Notes under the pieces: generated by a model
The model's input: only the letters and a program-made list of their open reading frames with translations
What the model was told of the DNA's origin: nothing
The model's database searches: none
Shown: piece by piece, positions 34,749 through 42,805 of the stretch
Layout of the letters: the number at the start of each line of letters is the position of its first letter
Position numbering within the stretch: position 1 is the first letter of the stretch
Translations under genes and position numbers: made by a program
Assembly: GCF_000720425.1 (NCBI RefSeq)
Contig: NZ_JOAJ01000005.1
Span: 248,001-312,000, forward strand
Reading direction: 5' to 3'
Source: Nocardia rhamnosiphila NBRC 108938
GTDB lineage: Bacteria; Actinomycetota; Actinomycetes; Mycobacteriales; Mycobacteriaceae
DNA: 64,000 nucleotides

Positions 34749-35842
34749 ATGGCTCGGTACGTCGACAGTGCGGGGAGGGAACACGCGAAAAGCTCTGCGC
34801 GGAAAACGGATGTCCAGACCTGGCCGGACGGCCAGACTTCGGCAGTGGCCGTGGGTCTGCACGCGCCGCCATCCGCTGGGCGGGTGACCGTCGATGTGGT
34901 TGCGCAAGCGGGTTGGCCGGACATCCCTCATGGGAACGTGGGACACGGTCCCGGTACGAGTCGATCGTGAAGCGGCATATTCTCCCGAGGTGGGGGAGCG
35001 TGCGGCTTGCTGATCGGGTGGATATGCACGACGACCTTCAGGCATGGGTCACTGCCCAGGTGGACGCGGGTGCGGCTGGTGGCACCCCTCCGGAAGAACC
35101 TCGGGGTCCTGTCCCAGATCTGTGATCACGCGGTCAAGACTCGCAAGATTGCGGTCAACCCGTGCCGCACTGTGGACCGACCGAAGCAGCGACTCGCCAA
35201 ACGGCGCTATCTGTCCGGCGTCGAGGTCGAGCGGCTGGCCGAGTATGCGGGTTCCAACTGGCTCACGGTGATGGTGCTGGCCTACTGCGGCCCGCGGTTC
35301 GCTGCGCCTGCGGGTATGCAAGTTTCGGCAATCAAGATTGGGCGCAGGCGGATTCAGGTTGAGCGGACGATTACCGAGGTGGATGGGCAACTGGTGATCA
35401 AGGCCCCGAAGGATCACCAGCGACGAAGTGTCGCGTTCCCGGCATTCCTGGTCGACCCGATGAATGAGCGCGTGGCCGGCCGACGTGATGACGCGGAGGT
35501 CTCCACCTCGTCACAGGGTGCGGTCCTGCGGGTGCGGAACATGCGGCGTGATTGGTTCGATGGTGCTGCGAAGGCTGCGGGGTTGGCGGGGCTCACTCCG
35601 CACGAGCTTCGGCACACGGCCGCCTCGCTTGCTGTGTCCCAGGGGCGTCGGTGCTCGCTCTCCAACGGATGCTGGGCCACGACAAGCCGAGTACCACTCT
35701 GGACTTCTACGCGGATCTGTTCGATGACGATCTGGATGATGTGGCCAGAAGACTCGATTCGGCCCGCACTGGATTCGCTGCGGACTGGCTGCGGACCGGG
35801 GGAGCGGCGGGCCTGGAAGGCTCCGAGAAGAAGCCCGCTTGA
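34749..35842 (+). pseudogene. Tyrosine recombinase/phage integrase with several frameshifts
   Basis: Integrase homology runs through three frames: ARYVDSAGREHAKSSARKTD near 34750; then RYESIVKRHILPRWGSVRLA near 34960; then LGVLSQICDHAVKTRKIAVN and RRYLSGVEVERLAEY, GLTPHELRHTAASLAVSQG to ~35640; finally LALQRMLGHDKPSTTLDFYA to the stop at 35842. The catalytic HxLRHT box and the LGHxxxxxTxxxY box are both present but in different frames, so at least three frameshifts inactivate it. It abuts the 3' end of tRNA-Arg, the usual attachment site. Confidence 0.85.
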
Positions 35843-35857
35843 CCTGCACAGATGTTG

Positions 35858-35930
35858 TGCCCTCGGCAGGATTCGAACCTGCGACACCCGCTTTAGGAGA
35901 GCGGTGCTCTATCCCCTGAGCTACGAGGGC
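35858..35930 (-). tRNA. tRNA-Arg (anticodon CCU)
   Basis: Read on the minus strand the acceptor stem is GCCCTCG/CGAGGGC, the T arm contains GGTTCGAATCC, and the anticodon loop CTCCTAA gives CCT, reading AGG. 73 nt including the discriminator A; CCA is not encoded. The broken integrase ends 15 bp beyond its 3' end, so the tRNA was probably the attachment site. Confidence 0.95.
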
Positions 35931-36010
35931 CCGGGCCGTGGCCGGTGGGCAGAGTCTACCGGGTCACCCGCTTCGGGGCCGCATCGTGGGGAGCGGCCCC
36001 GGGGTGGGGG

Positions 36011-37471
36011 TCAGGCCGCGCGGCTGGTCTCGTAGTCGGCGGGGTCGAAGCGGCGGGTCTTCCAGCGGTAGAGGACCGTGGCGCCCGGCCAGTTGTTGGT
36101 GATGCGGCCCGAGGCGTTGCGGTACCAGCTGGAGCAGAAGTTCCAGGGGGTGTCCTTCAGGCGTTTCTGGAGCCAATCGTCCCAGCGCTGTTCGGTTTCC
36201 GGGCGGGCGGCGAGGCCGCGGCCGGGATTGTCGCGCAGGTGTTCGACGGCCTGGCGGATGTAGCGGGCCTGTGCTTCCAGCATGTAGACGATGGAGCCCG
36301 AGCCGACGTTGGTGTTCGGGCCGTACATCATGAACAGGTTGGGGAATTTCGGTACCGAGACGCCGAGGTAGGCGCGGGCGCCTTCGGCGGCCCAGGTGTC
36401 GGCGAGTTTGCGGCCGGCCTCGCCGTAGATGTTCATGGGGGCGAGGAATTCGGTGCCCTTGAAGCCGGTGCCGTAGATGATGACGTCGACTTCGTGGTGG
36501 ATCCCGTCGGCGGTGCGTACGCCGGTGGGGGTGATCTCGGTGATGGGGTTGGTCTCCACGGTGACGTTCGGCCGGCTCAGTGCGGGGAAGTAGTCGTTGG
36601 AGAAGAGGGCGCGTTTGCAGCCGGGGGCGTAGTCGGGGGTGAGTTTCTCGCGCAGGATCGGGTCGGGGACCTGGCGGGCGCGGTGGGCGTCGGCGACCTT
36701 CACGACGGGGGCCTGGATGCCCTGGAGGTCGGTGAGGGCCAAGGCCATGACCTCGAAGAACATCCACCAGCCGAAGCGTTCGGCCCAGCGGACCGGCGGA
36801 ACGTACTTGAATACGGCGTGGTGGCGGGGGGCGTAGGCGGCGTCGGCCTTGGGCAGGACCCAGGCGGCGGAACGCTGGAAGAGGGTGAGGTGTTCGCTGA
36901 TCGGCTGGATACGGGGGATGTACTGGATGGCGCTGGCGCCGGTCCCGATACAGGCGACGCGTTTACCGGTGAGGTCGATCGCGTGGTCCCACTCGGCGGA
37001 GTGGAAGGCGGGGCCGGCGAAGGTGTCGATACCGGGGATGTTCGGCATGGCGGGGCGGGAGAGCTGGCCGACGGCGGAGATCAGGACGTCGGCGGTGAGC
37101 TGTTCGCCGTCGGTCGTGCGGAGCTGCCACTTCGCGGTGGTCTCGTCGTATTCGGCGTCGCTGATCTCGGTGCCGAAGCGGATATGGCGTTCGAGATCGT
37201 ATTTACCGACCACGCGGCGCATATAGGCGTGGATATCGGCCTGCTCGGAAAAGCGGCGGGGCCAATCGGAGCGCGGTTCGAAGGACCAGGAGTACAGCGG
37301 GGACGGGACATCGCAGGCCGCGCCGGGGTAGGTGTTCTCGCGCCAGACGCCGCCGAAGTCCTGGGCGCGTTCGAGGATGGCGAAATCTTTCACGCCGGAA
37401 CGCAGGAGCTCCAGTCCCATACCGAGCCCACCGAACCCGGCCCCGATGATGATGATCGACGGCGATGTCAT
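36011..37471 (-). CDS. Flavin-containing Baeyer-Villiger-type monooxygenase
   Basis: A 486-aa NADPH-dependent flavoprotein. FAD-binding IIIIGAGFGGLGMGLELL, the Baeyer-Villiger fingerprint FAGPAFHSAEWD (FxGxxxHxxxW[PD]), NADPH-binding CIGTGASAIQ and a late VIIYGTGFKG segment are all seen. It probably inserts oxygen next to a ketone or oxidises S/N atoms, as in EthA-type enzymes. A 12-bp perfect palindrome lies 110 bp upstream. Next to the tRNA; no clear operon partner. Confidence 0.88.
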   Translation of the reverse strand: MTSPSIIIIGAGFGGLGMGLELLRSGVKDFAILERAQDFGGVWRENTYPGAACDVPSPLYSWSFEPRSDWPRRFSEQADIHAYMRRVVGKYDLERHIRFGTEISDAEYDETTAKWQLRTTDGEQLTADVLISAVGQLSRPAMPNIPGIDTFAGPAFHSAEWDHAIDLTGKRVACIGTGASAIQYIPRIQPISEHLTLFQRSAAWVLPKADAAYAPRHHAVFKYVPPVRWAERFGWWMFFEVMALALTDLQGIQAPVVKVADAHRARQVPDPILREKLTPDYAPGCKRALFSNDYFPALSRPNVTVETNPITEITPTGVRTADGIHHEVDVIIYGTGFKGTEFLAPMNIYGEAGRKLADTWAAEGARAYLGVSVPKFPNLFMMYGPNTNVGSGSIVYMLEAQARYIRQAVEHLRDNPGRGLAARPETEQRWDDWLQKRLKDTPWNFCSSWYRNASGRITNNWPGATVLYRWKTRRFDPADYETSRAA

Positions 37472-38044
37472 GGTCTCAGAGTAGGTCGGGGGACGGTGTC
37501 GTCGAAGAGAACGACGGACATCGAATCGAGATTTTCGGCCACGAAATCGCGCCCACGGAGGCGATGCGCGTGCATATGTAAGCGAGCGCTCGCCCGATCC
37601 GGCGCTATCGGCGTGAGTGGCCGAAACCGGTGGTCCACGGGCTTCCGAGCTGCGAATATTCGTCCTATCAATGGGTCATGAACTGGGTTCGTGTCTCGTT
37701 TGGATGTCATTTCGTTATCTGACTTGGCAGCGGGCCGGAATCCCCGTTATCACAGTGGAGTGCTCGGCGGCGATGGCGCAGTGCCGGTGGCCCGCAGGGG
37801 GCGTCGCGGGCATTGCGTTCCATCCCGCCGTCCGGCGCCGATCATCGGTTCGCCCCTTTGCCGCGCTGACCAGCGCCACCGGTAAGTCCATCCGGTTTCC
37901 GTCTACCTTCACCACGCCCGGCTACTGCACGGTAGTGTTCGGCGGTGTGTGATGTGAGTCATTCCCATTCCTGTGTCTCACAGGGGCGTGGTCGGGACTC
38001 ACCGCGCGACCGTCCGCCGCCCAGATGAGTTAGGGGTATTTCCG
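37472..38044. other. Intergenic region between divergent monooxygenase and acyl-CoA ligase genes
   Basis: 573 bp with no supportable gene. It holds the palindrome at 37582-37593 and the promoters of both neighbours. Short frames in it have poor third-position bias. Confidence 0.6.
37582..37593. promoter_or_regulatory. Palindrome, possible TetR-type operator
   Basis: GCGAGCGCTCGC is a perfect 12-bp palindrome 111 bp before the monooxygenase start. TetR regulators often bind such sites near BVMO genes, but no tetR gene is in the window. Confidence 0.3.
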
Positions 38045-39682
38045 ATGTTGAGCACCATGATGGACGACCAGCTGTCATTGGCCACGCTGCTGCGCTACGC
38101 GTCCACCTTCGTCGGCGATTCCACGGTGTCCACCTGGACCGGGGACGGAGTGCGCACCATGACCTACCGTGAGGTCGGGGCCGACTCGGCCCGGCTGGCC
38201 AACGCGCTCACCGATCTGGGTATCGGCGAGGGCGACCGGGTGGGCACGTTCATGTGGAACAACAACGAGCATTTCCTGGCCTATATCGCGATCCCGGCCA
38301 TGGGAGCGGTGCTGCACGCGCTGAACATCCGGCTCTCGGCGGAGCAGTTGATCTTCGTGGCGAACCATGCCGAGGATCAGGTGGTACTCGTCGACGCCAG
38401 TCTGGTGCCGCTGTTCGCCCAGTACCTGCCGCATCTGAAAACGGTCCGGCATGTGATCGTGGTGAACGGCGACGCCGCGTCGCTGGCCGCGCCCGCGGGC
38501 GTGACCGTCCACGATTACACCGAGCTGCTGGCGAAATACCCGGCCGAGTTCGACTTTCCGGTGCTGGACGAGCGCTCACCGTCGTCGATGTGCTACACCT
38601 CCGGCACCACCGGTGACCCGAAGGGCGTCGTCTACTCCCATCGGTCCAACTGGCTGCACGCCATGCAGGCGACCACGCCCTCCTCGATGGGGACACGCAA
38701 CGACGACACCATGCTCGCGATCGTGCCGCTGTTCCACGCCAATGCCTGGGGGCTGCCCTACACGGCACTGCTGACCGGGGCGAATCTGCTGATGCCGGAC
38801 CGGTTCCTGCAGCCGGCGCCGCTGCTGGAGATGATGGCCGCGGTGAAACCGACCTTCGCGGCGGCGGTGCCGACCATCTGGGGCGGGGTGCTGGCCGCGC
38901 TGGAGGCGCAGCCACAGGACATCACGCATCTGCGTTCGGTGGTGGTGGGTGGTGCGGCCGCGCCGCCGTCGATGATGAAGGCATTCGAGCAGAAGCACGG
39001 CGTGCGGGTGATCCACGCCTGGGGGATGACCGAGACCTCGCCGCTGGGCAGTGTGGCGCAGCCGCCGCAAGGGGTGACCGAGGAGGAGGCCTGGGGCTAT
39101 CGGGTCACCCAGGGGCGCTTCCCGGCCGGGGTGCAGGCCCGGCTGGTCGGCGACGACGGGAATGTCGTGCCCAACGACGGAAATTCTTTGGGCGAAGTCG
39201 AGGTCCGTGGGCCGTGGATCACCGGCTCCTACTATTCGCCCGACGGGGTGGCGGTGGACCCCGGCAAGTTCGACGACGGGTGGCTGCGCACCGGCGATGT
39301 GGGCAAGATCAGCCCGGACGGCTACCTGACGCTGGTCGACCGGTCGAAGGATGTGATCAAGTCCGGCGGTGAGTGGATCTCCTCGGTGGACCTGGAGAAC
39401 GCGGTGATGGGGCATCCCGCGGTGGCCGAGGCGGCGGTGATCGGTATCCCCGACGAGAAGTGGGACGAGCGCCCGCTGGTGGCGATCGTGCCGGCCGAGG
39501 GTGCGTCGGTGGAACCGGCGGAACTGCGCGAATTCCTCGCGGATCGTTTCGCGAAATGGCAGCTGCCGGAGTACTGGACCTTCATCACGGAGGTGCCCAA
39601 GACCAGCGTCGGCAAGTTCGACAAGAAACGGCTGCGGGCTCAGCACGCGGACGGGGAGCTGATCGTCACGACCGTGCACTGA
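38045..39682 (+). CDS. Medium/long-chain fatty-acyl-CoA ligase (FadD-type)
   Basis: A 545-aa AMP-forming ligase from ATG 38045 (later ATGs at 38057 and 38060 are possible). The P-loop MCYTSGTTGDPKGVVYSH, AWGMTETSPLG, YLTLVDRSKDVIKSGGEWIS and the C-terminal PKTSVGKFDKKRLR with the catalytic lysine are complete, in contrast to most adenylation domains in the NRPS-like genes further along. It activates a fatty acid to acyl-CoA, for beta-oxidation or lipid synthesis. A strong terminator follows. Confidence 0.9.
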   Translation: MLSTMMDDQLSLATLLRYASTFVGDSTVSTWTGDGVRTMTYREVGADSARLANALTDLGIGEGDRVGTFMWNNNEHFLAYIAIPAMGAVLHALNIRLSAEQLIFVANHAEDQVVLVDASLVPLFAQYLPHLKTVRHVIVVNGDAASLAAPAGVTVHDYTELLAKYPAEFDFPVLDERSPSSMCYTSGTTGDPKGVVYSHRSNWLHAMQATTPSSMGTRNDDTMLAIVPLFHANAWGLPYTALLTGANLLMPDRFLQPAPLLEMMAAVKPTFAAAVPTIWGGVLAALEAQPQDITHLRSVVVGGAAAPPSMMKAFEQKHGVRVIHAWGMTETSPLGSVAQPPQGVTEEEAWGYRVTQGRFPAGVQARLVGDDGNVVPNDGNSLGEVEVRGPWITGSYYSPDGVAVDPGKFDDGWLRTGDVGKISPDGYLTLVDRSKDVIKSGGEWISSVDLENAVMGHPAVAEAAVIGIPDEKWDERPLVAIVPAEGASVEPAELREFLADRFAKWQLPEYWTFITEVPKTSVGKFDKKRLRAQHADGELIVTTVH

Positions 39683-39715
39683 GGCTTCGTGGCCGGGGTT
39701 GCCGGCCGGATGCGC

Positions 39716-39745
39716 GGTCCCCGGCGCGAATTCGCGCCGGGGACC
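39716..39745. terminator. Bidirectional terminator hairpin
   Basis: A 30-bp perfect palindrome: GGTCCCCGGCGCG, AATT loop, CGCGCCGGGGACC. It lies between the convergent stops at 39682 and 39754. Confidence 0.85.
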
Positions 39746-39753
39746 TTGCCGGG

Positions 39754-40146
39754 TCAGCAGTTACGCAGTTCCGGGCTCTGGTTGAGCAACTGGTTGCGGG
39801 GGCTGATGAAGCGGCTGTAGGTCTCACCGCCGACCGACGACAGCGGGAACGCCGCCACCCGGTGGCAGTTCTGGAACGCCAGTTTGACGCCGAAGTGCCG
39901 TTCCAGGCCGCCTCGGATGGCATCCGAGGCCAGGGCGCGCAGCAGCTGACCGCGGGCCGTCTCATCCGGCGGTTCCACCTCGTTGTCGGCGAATTCCGCC
40001 GTGCCGGAACCGAGTTCGCCGGCGACGCGGCTGACGACCTCCCATGCGTAGGGCAGCGAGTTGCGGACACATTCGACGAATTCGGCGTCGGTGACATCAC
40101 CGCGCTCGGCACGTTCCAGTAGAGCGGTGGGGACATCTAGGGACAC
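39754..40146 (-). CDS. Conserved actinobacterial SCO5389-family-like protein
   Basis: A 130-aa soluble protein from GTG 40146 with a strong AGGAGGTC site. It begins SLDVPTALLERAERGDVTDA and continues VRNSLPYAWEVVSRVAGELG, matching my recollection of a small protein family widespread in actinomycetes (the SCO5389 type), function unknown. C-terminal residues end in ELRNC. Confidence 0.6.
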   Translation of the reverse strand: MSLDVPTALLERAERGDVTDAEFVECVRNSLPYAWEVVSRVAGELGSGTAEFADNEVEPPDETARGQLLRALASDAIRGGLERHFGVKLAFQNCHRVAAFPLSSVGGETYSRFISPRNQLLNQSPELRNC

Positions 40147-40623
40147 GGCGACCTCCTGGGTCAACTGGTCTTGCAACTGAGGGTGCGGAAACCCGCGTGC
40201 AGATCTGCCGGGTCGAGTCTAATCGAAATTGGTTGTCAATAGCAGTGGAATGGTCGTGAAAGTCGTTCGCGGGGCGCGGCTTTGGCGGTAGCGGGTTCAT
40301 TGCTGTGATGGCGGCCCGCTGCGTGGGGCGTGCGGGATGGTCGCTGTCGGGGGGCGGCGTGTGGGGTTTGCCGAGGGGTGACCGCGCCGCGAGGGGTCGG
40401 CATGAGAAGCTCGCAAATATTACGAAAAAGACAGTGTTCACAACTGGGCGTGCAGACGGTATTACTTATCTGAACTGGCCTTTTTCTGAAAAGGTTGCGA
40501 TTCGGTCACGGGGCGGTAGAGTTACCGTCACAACGGATGCCGAAACGTTACGTTTACCCGGCTCGAGTAGCTGGATCCGTGCACGGCGTTCCACCCTGAT
40601 GACCGGATAGCGAGGACGGACCT
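40147..40623. other. Long leader/promoter region before the M23 peptidase gene
   Basis: 477 bp without a supportable gene, with an AT-richer core at 40410-40500. It holds CCTTTT-TCTG-AAAAGG (40479-40494), a 6-bp perfect hairpin, and GTnAC-type repeats (see next entry). I looked for c-di-AMP (ydaO) riboswitch landmarks, known before such genes, and did not find them. Confidence 0.5.
40505..40558 (+). promoter_or_regulatory. GTnAC repeats, possible MtrA-type sites
   Basis: GTCACG (40505), GTTACC-GTCACA (40521-40532) and GTTACG-TTTACC (40547-40558). MtrA of mycolic-acid bacteria binds loosely conserved direct GTnAC repeats and controls cell-wall hydrolase genes including M23 peptidases. The match is suggestive only. 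Confidence 0.35.
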
Positions 40624-41493
40624 TTGGCGCACCATCGACTAGGCCCCAGCTCCATCACCGTTATGAGCCTTGTCGGTGACGATGTGCAGGTCCGCCCCCG
40701 CCGCCACCGCGCCGCCGCCACCGCGGCCGAAAAGGTCCGCGCCGCAGCCGGAGCCGCTGTCGCGGCCGGCGCGCTGATCGGTACCGCTTCCCAGATCGCC
40801 CCCGCCATCGCCTACGCCACACCGCTGCTGCCCGGCGGTGGCGACGACGAGGCCGTGAAGGCCGAACCGGTCACACCCGCCGCGGACGCGTCGCCCGCCT
40901 CCGCCGAGCGGATGGCGCAGGCCGCACCGGTCGCCGATGAGCAGCCCGCGCCGGTCCAGGCCGCCCCGATCGCCGCACCCGCGCCGGTGGCCGCACCGTT
41001 CGGCCTGCAGAATCTGCCGCCCGAGGTCGCCGCTCCGCTGACCCAGGCCGAGCAGACCCTGAAGCAGTTGCATCAGCAGCTCGCCCCCGCCGCCGCGGTC
41101 CGGCCGGTCGCCGGCGTCGTCAGCTCCACCTATGGCAGCCGGTGGGGCGCCATGCACTACGGTATCGACTTCGCCGATACACTCGGCGCGCCGATCAAAT
41201 CGGTTGCCTCCGGCACGGTGGTCGAGGCCGGTCCGGCCTCCGGATTCGGAATGTGGGTCCGGGTCCTGCACGACGACGGCACCACCGGCGTCTACGGGCA
41301 CGTCAACGATATCTACGTCAGCGAAGGACAGCGGGTGAACGCGGGTGATGTGATCGCCACCGTGGGCAACCGCGGGCAATCCACCGGCCCCCACCTGCAT
41401 CTGGAGATCTGGGACCAAGGTGGTAACAAAATCGATCCGATGACCTGGATGGTGTCCAAGGGGGTGCCGCTGGAGTGGGGACCCTCGCACTGA
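40624..41493 (+). CDS. M23 (LytM) family peptidoglycan endopeptidase
   Basis: 289 aa from TTG 40624, preceded by GAGGACGGAC. An N-terminal hydrophobic segment (VRAAAGAAVAAGALIGTASQ) acts as signal or anchor, followed by an Ala/Pro-rich linker and a LytM domain at ~165-285: STYGSRWGAMHYGIDFA (first zinc His and Asp), VYGHVNDIYV and GPHLHLEIWD (HxH zinc ligand). It cleaves peptidoglycan cross-links at the cell surface. Its 3' end overlaps the next gene by 19 bp. Confidence 0.85.
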   Translation: MAHHRLGPSSITVMSLVGDDVQVRPRRHRAAATAAEKVRAAAGAAVAAGALIGTASQIAPAIAYATPLLPGGGDDEAVKAEPVTPAADASPASAERMAQAAPVADEQPAPVQAAPIAAPAPVAAPFGLQNLPPEVAAPLTQAEQTLKQLHQQLAPAAAVRPVAGVVSSTYGSRWGAMHYGIDFADTLGAPIKSVASGTVVEAGPASGFGMWVRVLHDDGTTGVYGHVNDIYVSEGQRVNAGDVIATVGNRGQSTGPHLHLEIWDQGGNKIDPMTWMVSKGVPLEWGPSH

Positions 41494-42551
41494 GATCGAC
41501 AGAATCGCTCGACCGCCCGATCCTCGCCACCCCCGCGGGGTTGCAGGCAGAACTGCGGACGTCCGGCGTGACCGAACTGGCCGATATCTTCGAACCCGAC
41601 TCGATCCACGGTCGGGTGTACGCGGCGCTGGTGCAGCGGCCGCGTTCGGGGCTCGCCGATATCGCCCGGCACACCGCACTGTCGGAGACCGTGGTCGAGA
41701 AAGCGCTCGACGATCTGTGCGGGCTGCGTGCCGTGATCCGGCTCACCGAGCCCGACGGCACCCCGCGCTGGGACGCCCAAGCGCCGGAATCGCTGTCCGA
41801 AGCCGAAGCTCGGCGGCGGCGCCAGGAGATCAGCACCATGCACGCGGCCGCGGCCCGGCTCAGCGAGACCTTCCGTTCCGTCCGGCGCTCGCAAGGCTGG
41901 AACGGCGTGATCTCGCCGGTCTTCGAACGGGCCGAACTGCTGGCCGATTTCGAGTCGCTGCACGCCAACGCCGACAGCTCGGTGAAAATGGTCGAGCGCA
42001 GCCCGCATATCAGCGACCCCGAACGCGACAGCCGGATCGCCGAACTCAAACAGACCCGGATGGCCGAGGGCGTCCGATACCGGATCCTCTACCAGGACAC
42101 GATCTACCAGGACGCGGACCGGCTACGGCACACCCTGGCCACCAATGCGCGTGGCGCGCAGGCCCGTACCCTGCCCGATCCGCCGTTCAAGCTGATCATC
42201 GCCGACGACGAACGCGCCAGCCTGGTGCTGCACACCGACGAACGCCGCCCCGACCCGATGGCGCTGCGGATCAACGGGTCACCACTGCTGGATATGTTGA
42301 TCCGCAGTTTCGATGTGCTGTGGACGCTGTCCGCGCCGATCTCGGTGCAACCGGAAGCCGACGAACTCGACGAACGCGACCGCGCCATCCTCACCATGAT
42401 GGGGATGGGGGCGACCGACGATACGATCGCCCGCCGGCTCGGTATGTCGCGGCGCACCGTGGTCCGGCGCACCGCCCGGCTGCTGGAGCGGCTCGGCGCC
42501 AGCACCCGGTTCCAGGCCGGCGTACAGGCGATCCGGCGCGGCTGGTTGTGA
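41475..42551 (+). CDS. TrmB/LuxR-type transcriptional regulator
   Basis: 358 aa from GTG 41475, overlapping the M23 gene by 19 bp. N-terminal TrmB-like winged helix (YAALVQRPRSGLADIARHTA), a middle sensor-like domain, and a C-terminal LuxR HTH (LTMMGMGATDDTIARRLGMS, RRTVVRRTARLLERLGASTR). Proteins of this layout are common next to secondary-metabolite genes in actinomycetes. The NRPS-like gene starts 254 bp downstream on the same strand and may be its target. Confidence 0.8.
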   Translation: MGTLALRSTESLDRPILATPAGLQAELRTSGVTELADIFEPDSIHGRVYAALVQRPRSGLADIARHTALSETVVEKALDDLCGLRAVIRLTEPDGTPRWDAQAPESLSEAEARRRRQEISTMHAAAARLSETFRSVRRSQGWNGVISPVFERAELLADFESLHANADSSVKMVERSPHISDPERDSRIAELKQTRMAEGVRYRILYQDTIYQDADRLRHTLATNARGAQARTLPDPPFKLIIADDERASLVLHTDERRPDPMALRINGSPLLDMLIRSFDVLWTLSAPISVQPEADELDERDRAILTMMGMGATDDTIARRLGMSRRTVVRRTARLLERLGASTRFQAGVQAIRRGWL

Positions 42552-42670
42552 ACCCGTGCAGTGGCCGGGGATGGGCGGCGACGTCCGGGCCTGTGCTTCC
42601 GGTGTAGCGGCGGAACCCGAACGGCGGAAACCTCGCGGCGGGGCGTGACGGCCCGCCGGTGGTGGCTCGT

Positions 42671-42690
42671 TCCCCGGGCGGCGACCCGGG
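42671..42690. terminator. Inverted repeat between regulator and first NRPS-like gene
   Basis: CCCCGGG, six bases, CCCGGGG. Probably the terminator of the regulator transcript; an operator role is possible. Confidence 0.4.
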
Positions 42691-42805
42691 GCGCTCCCGA
42701 ATATGATGGCCACACCGCGCCGGCCCCGGTCCATATGCCCTTCCACCCCCGCAGGGTATGTAGGGGGCCGGGACCTGGCTCGATGCGAGAGGTGAACGCA
42801 CCCGA

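Noticed and set aside
37617..37952. Plus-strand frame between the monooxygenase and ligase genes
   Set aside because: No ribosome binding site, mixed composition and no motif; the stretch is better read as a regulatory region.
40370..40620. Possible c-di-AMP (ydaO) riboswitch before the M23 peptidase
   Set aside because: The conserved GGGGTGAAT-like and GCCGAATCCG-type blocks expected for this class were not found in order.
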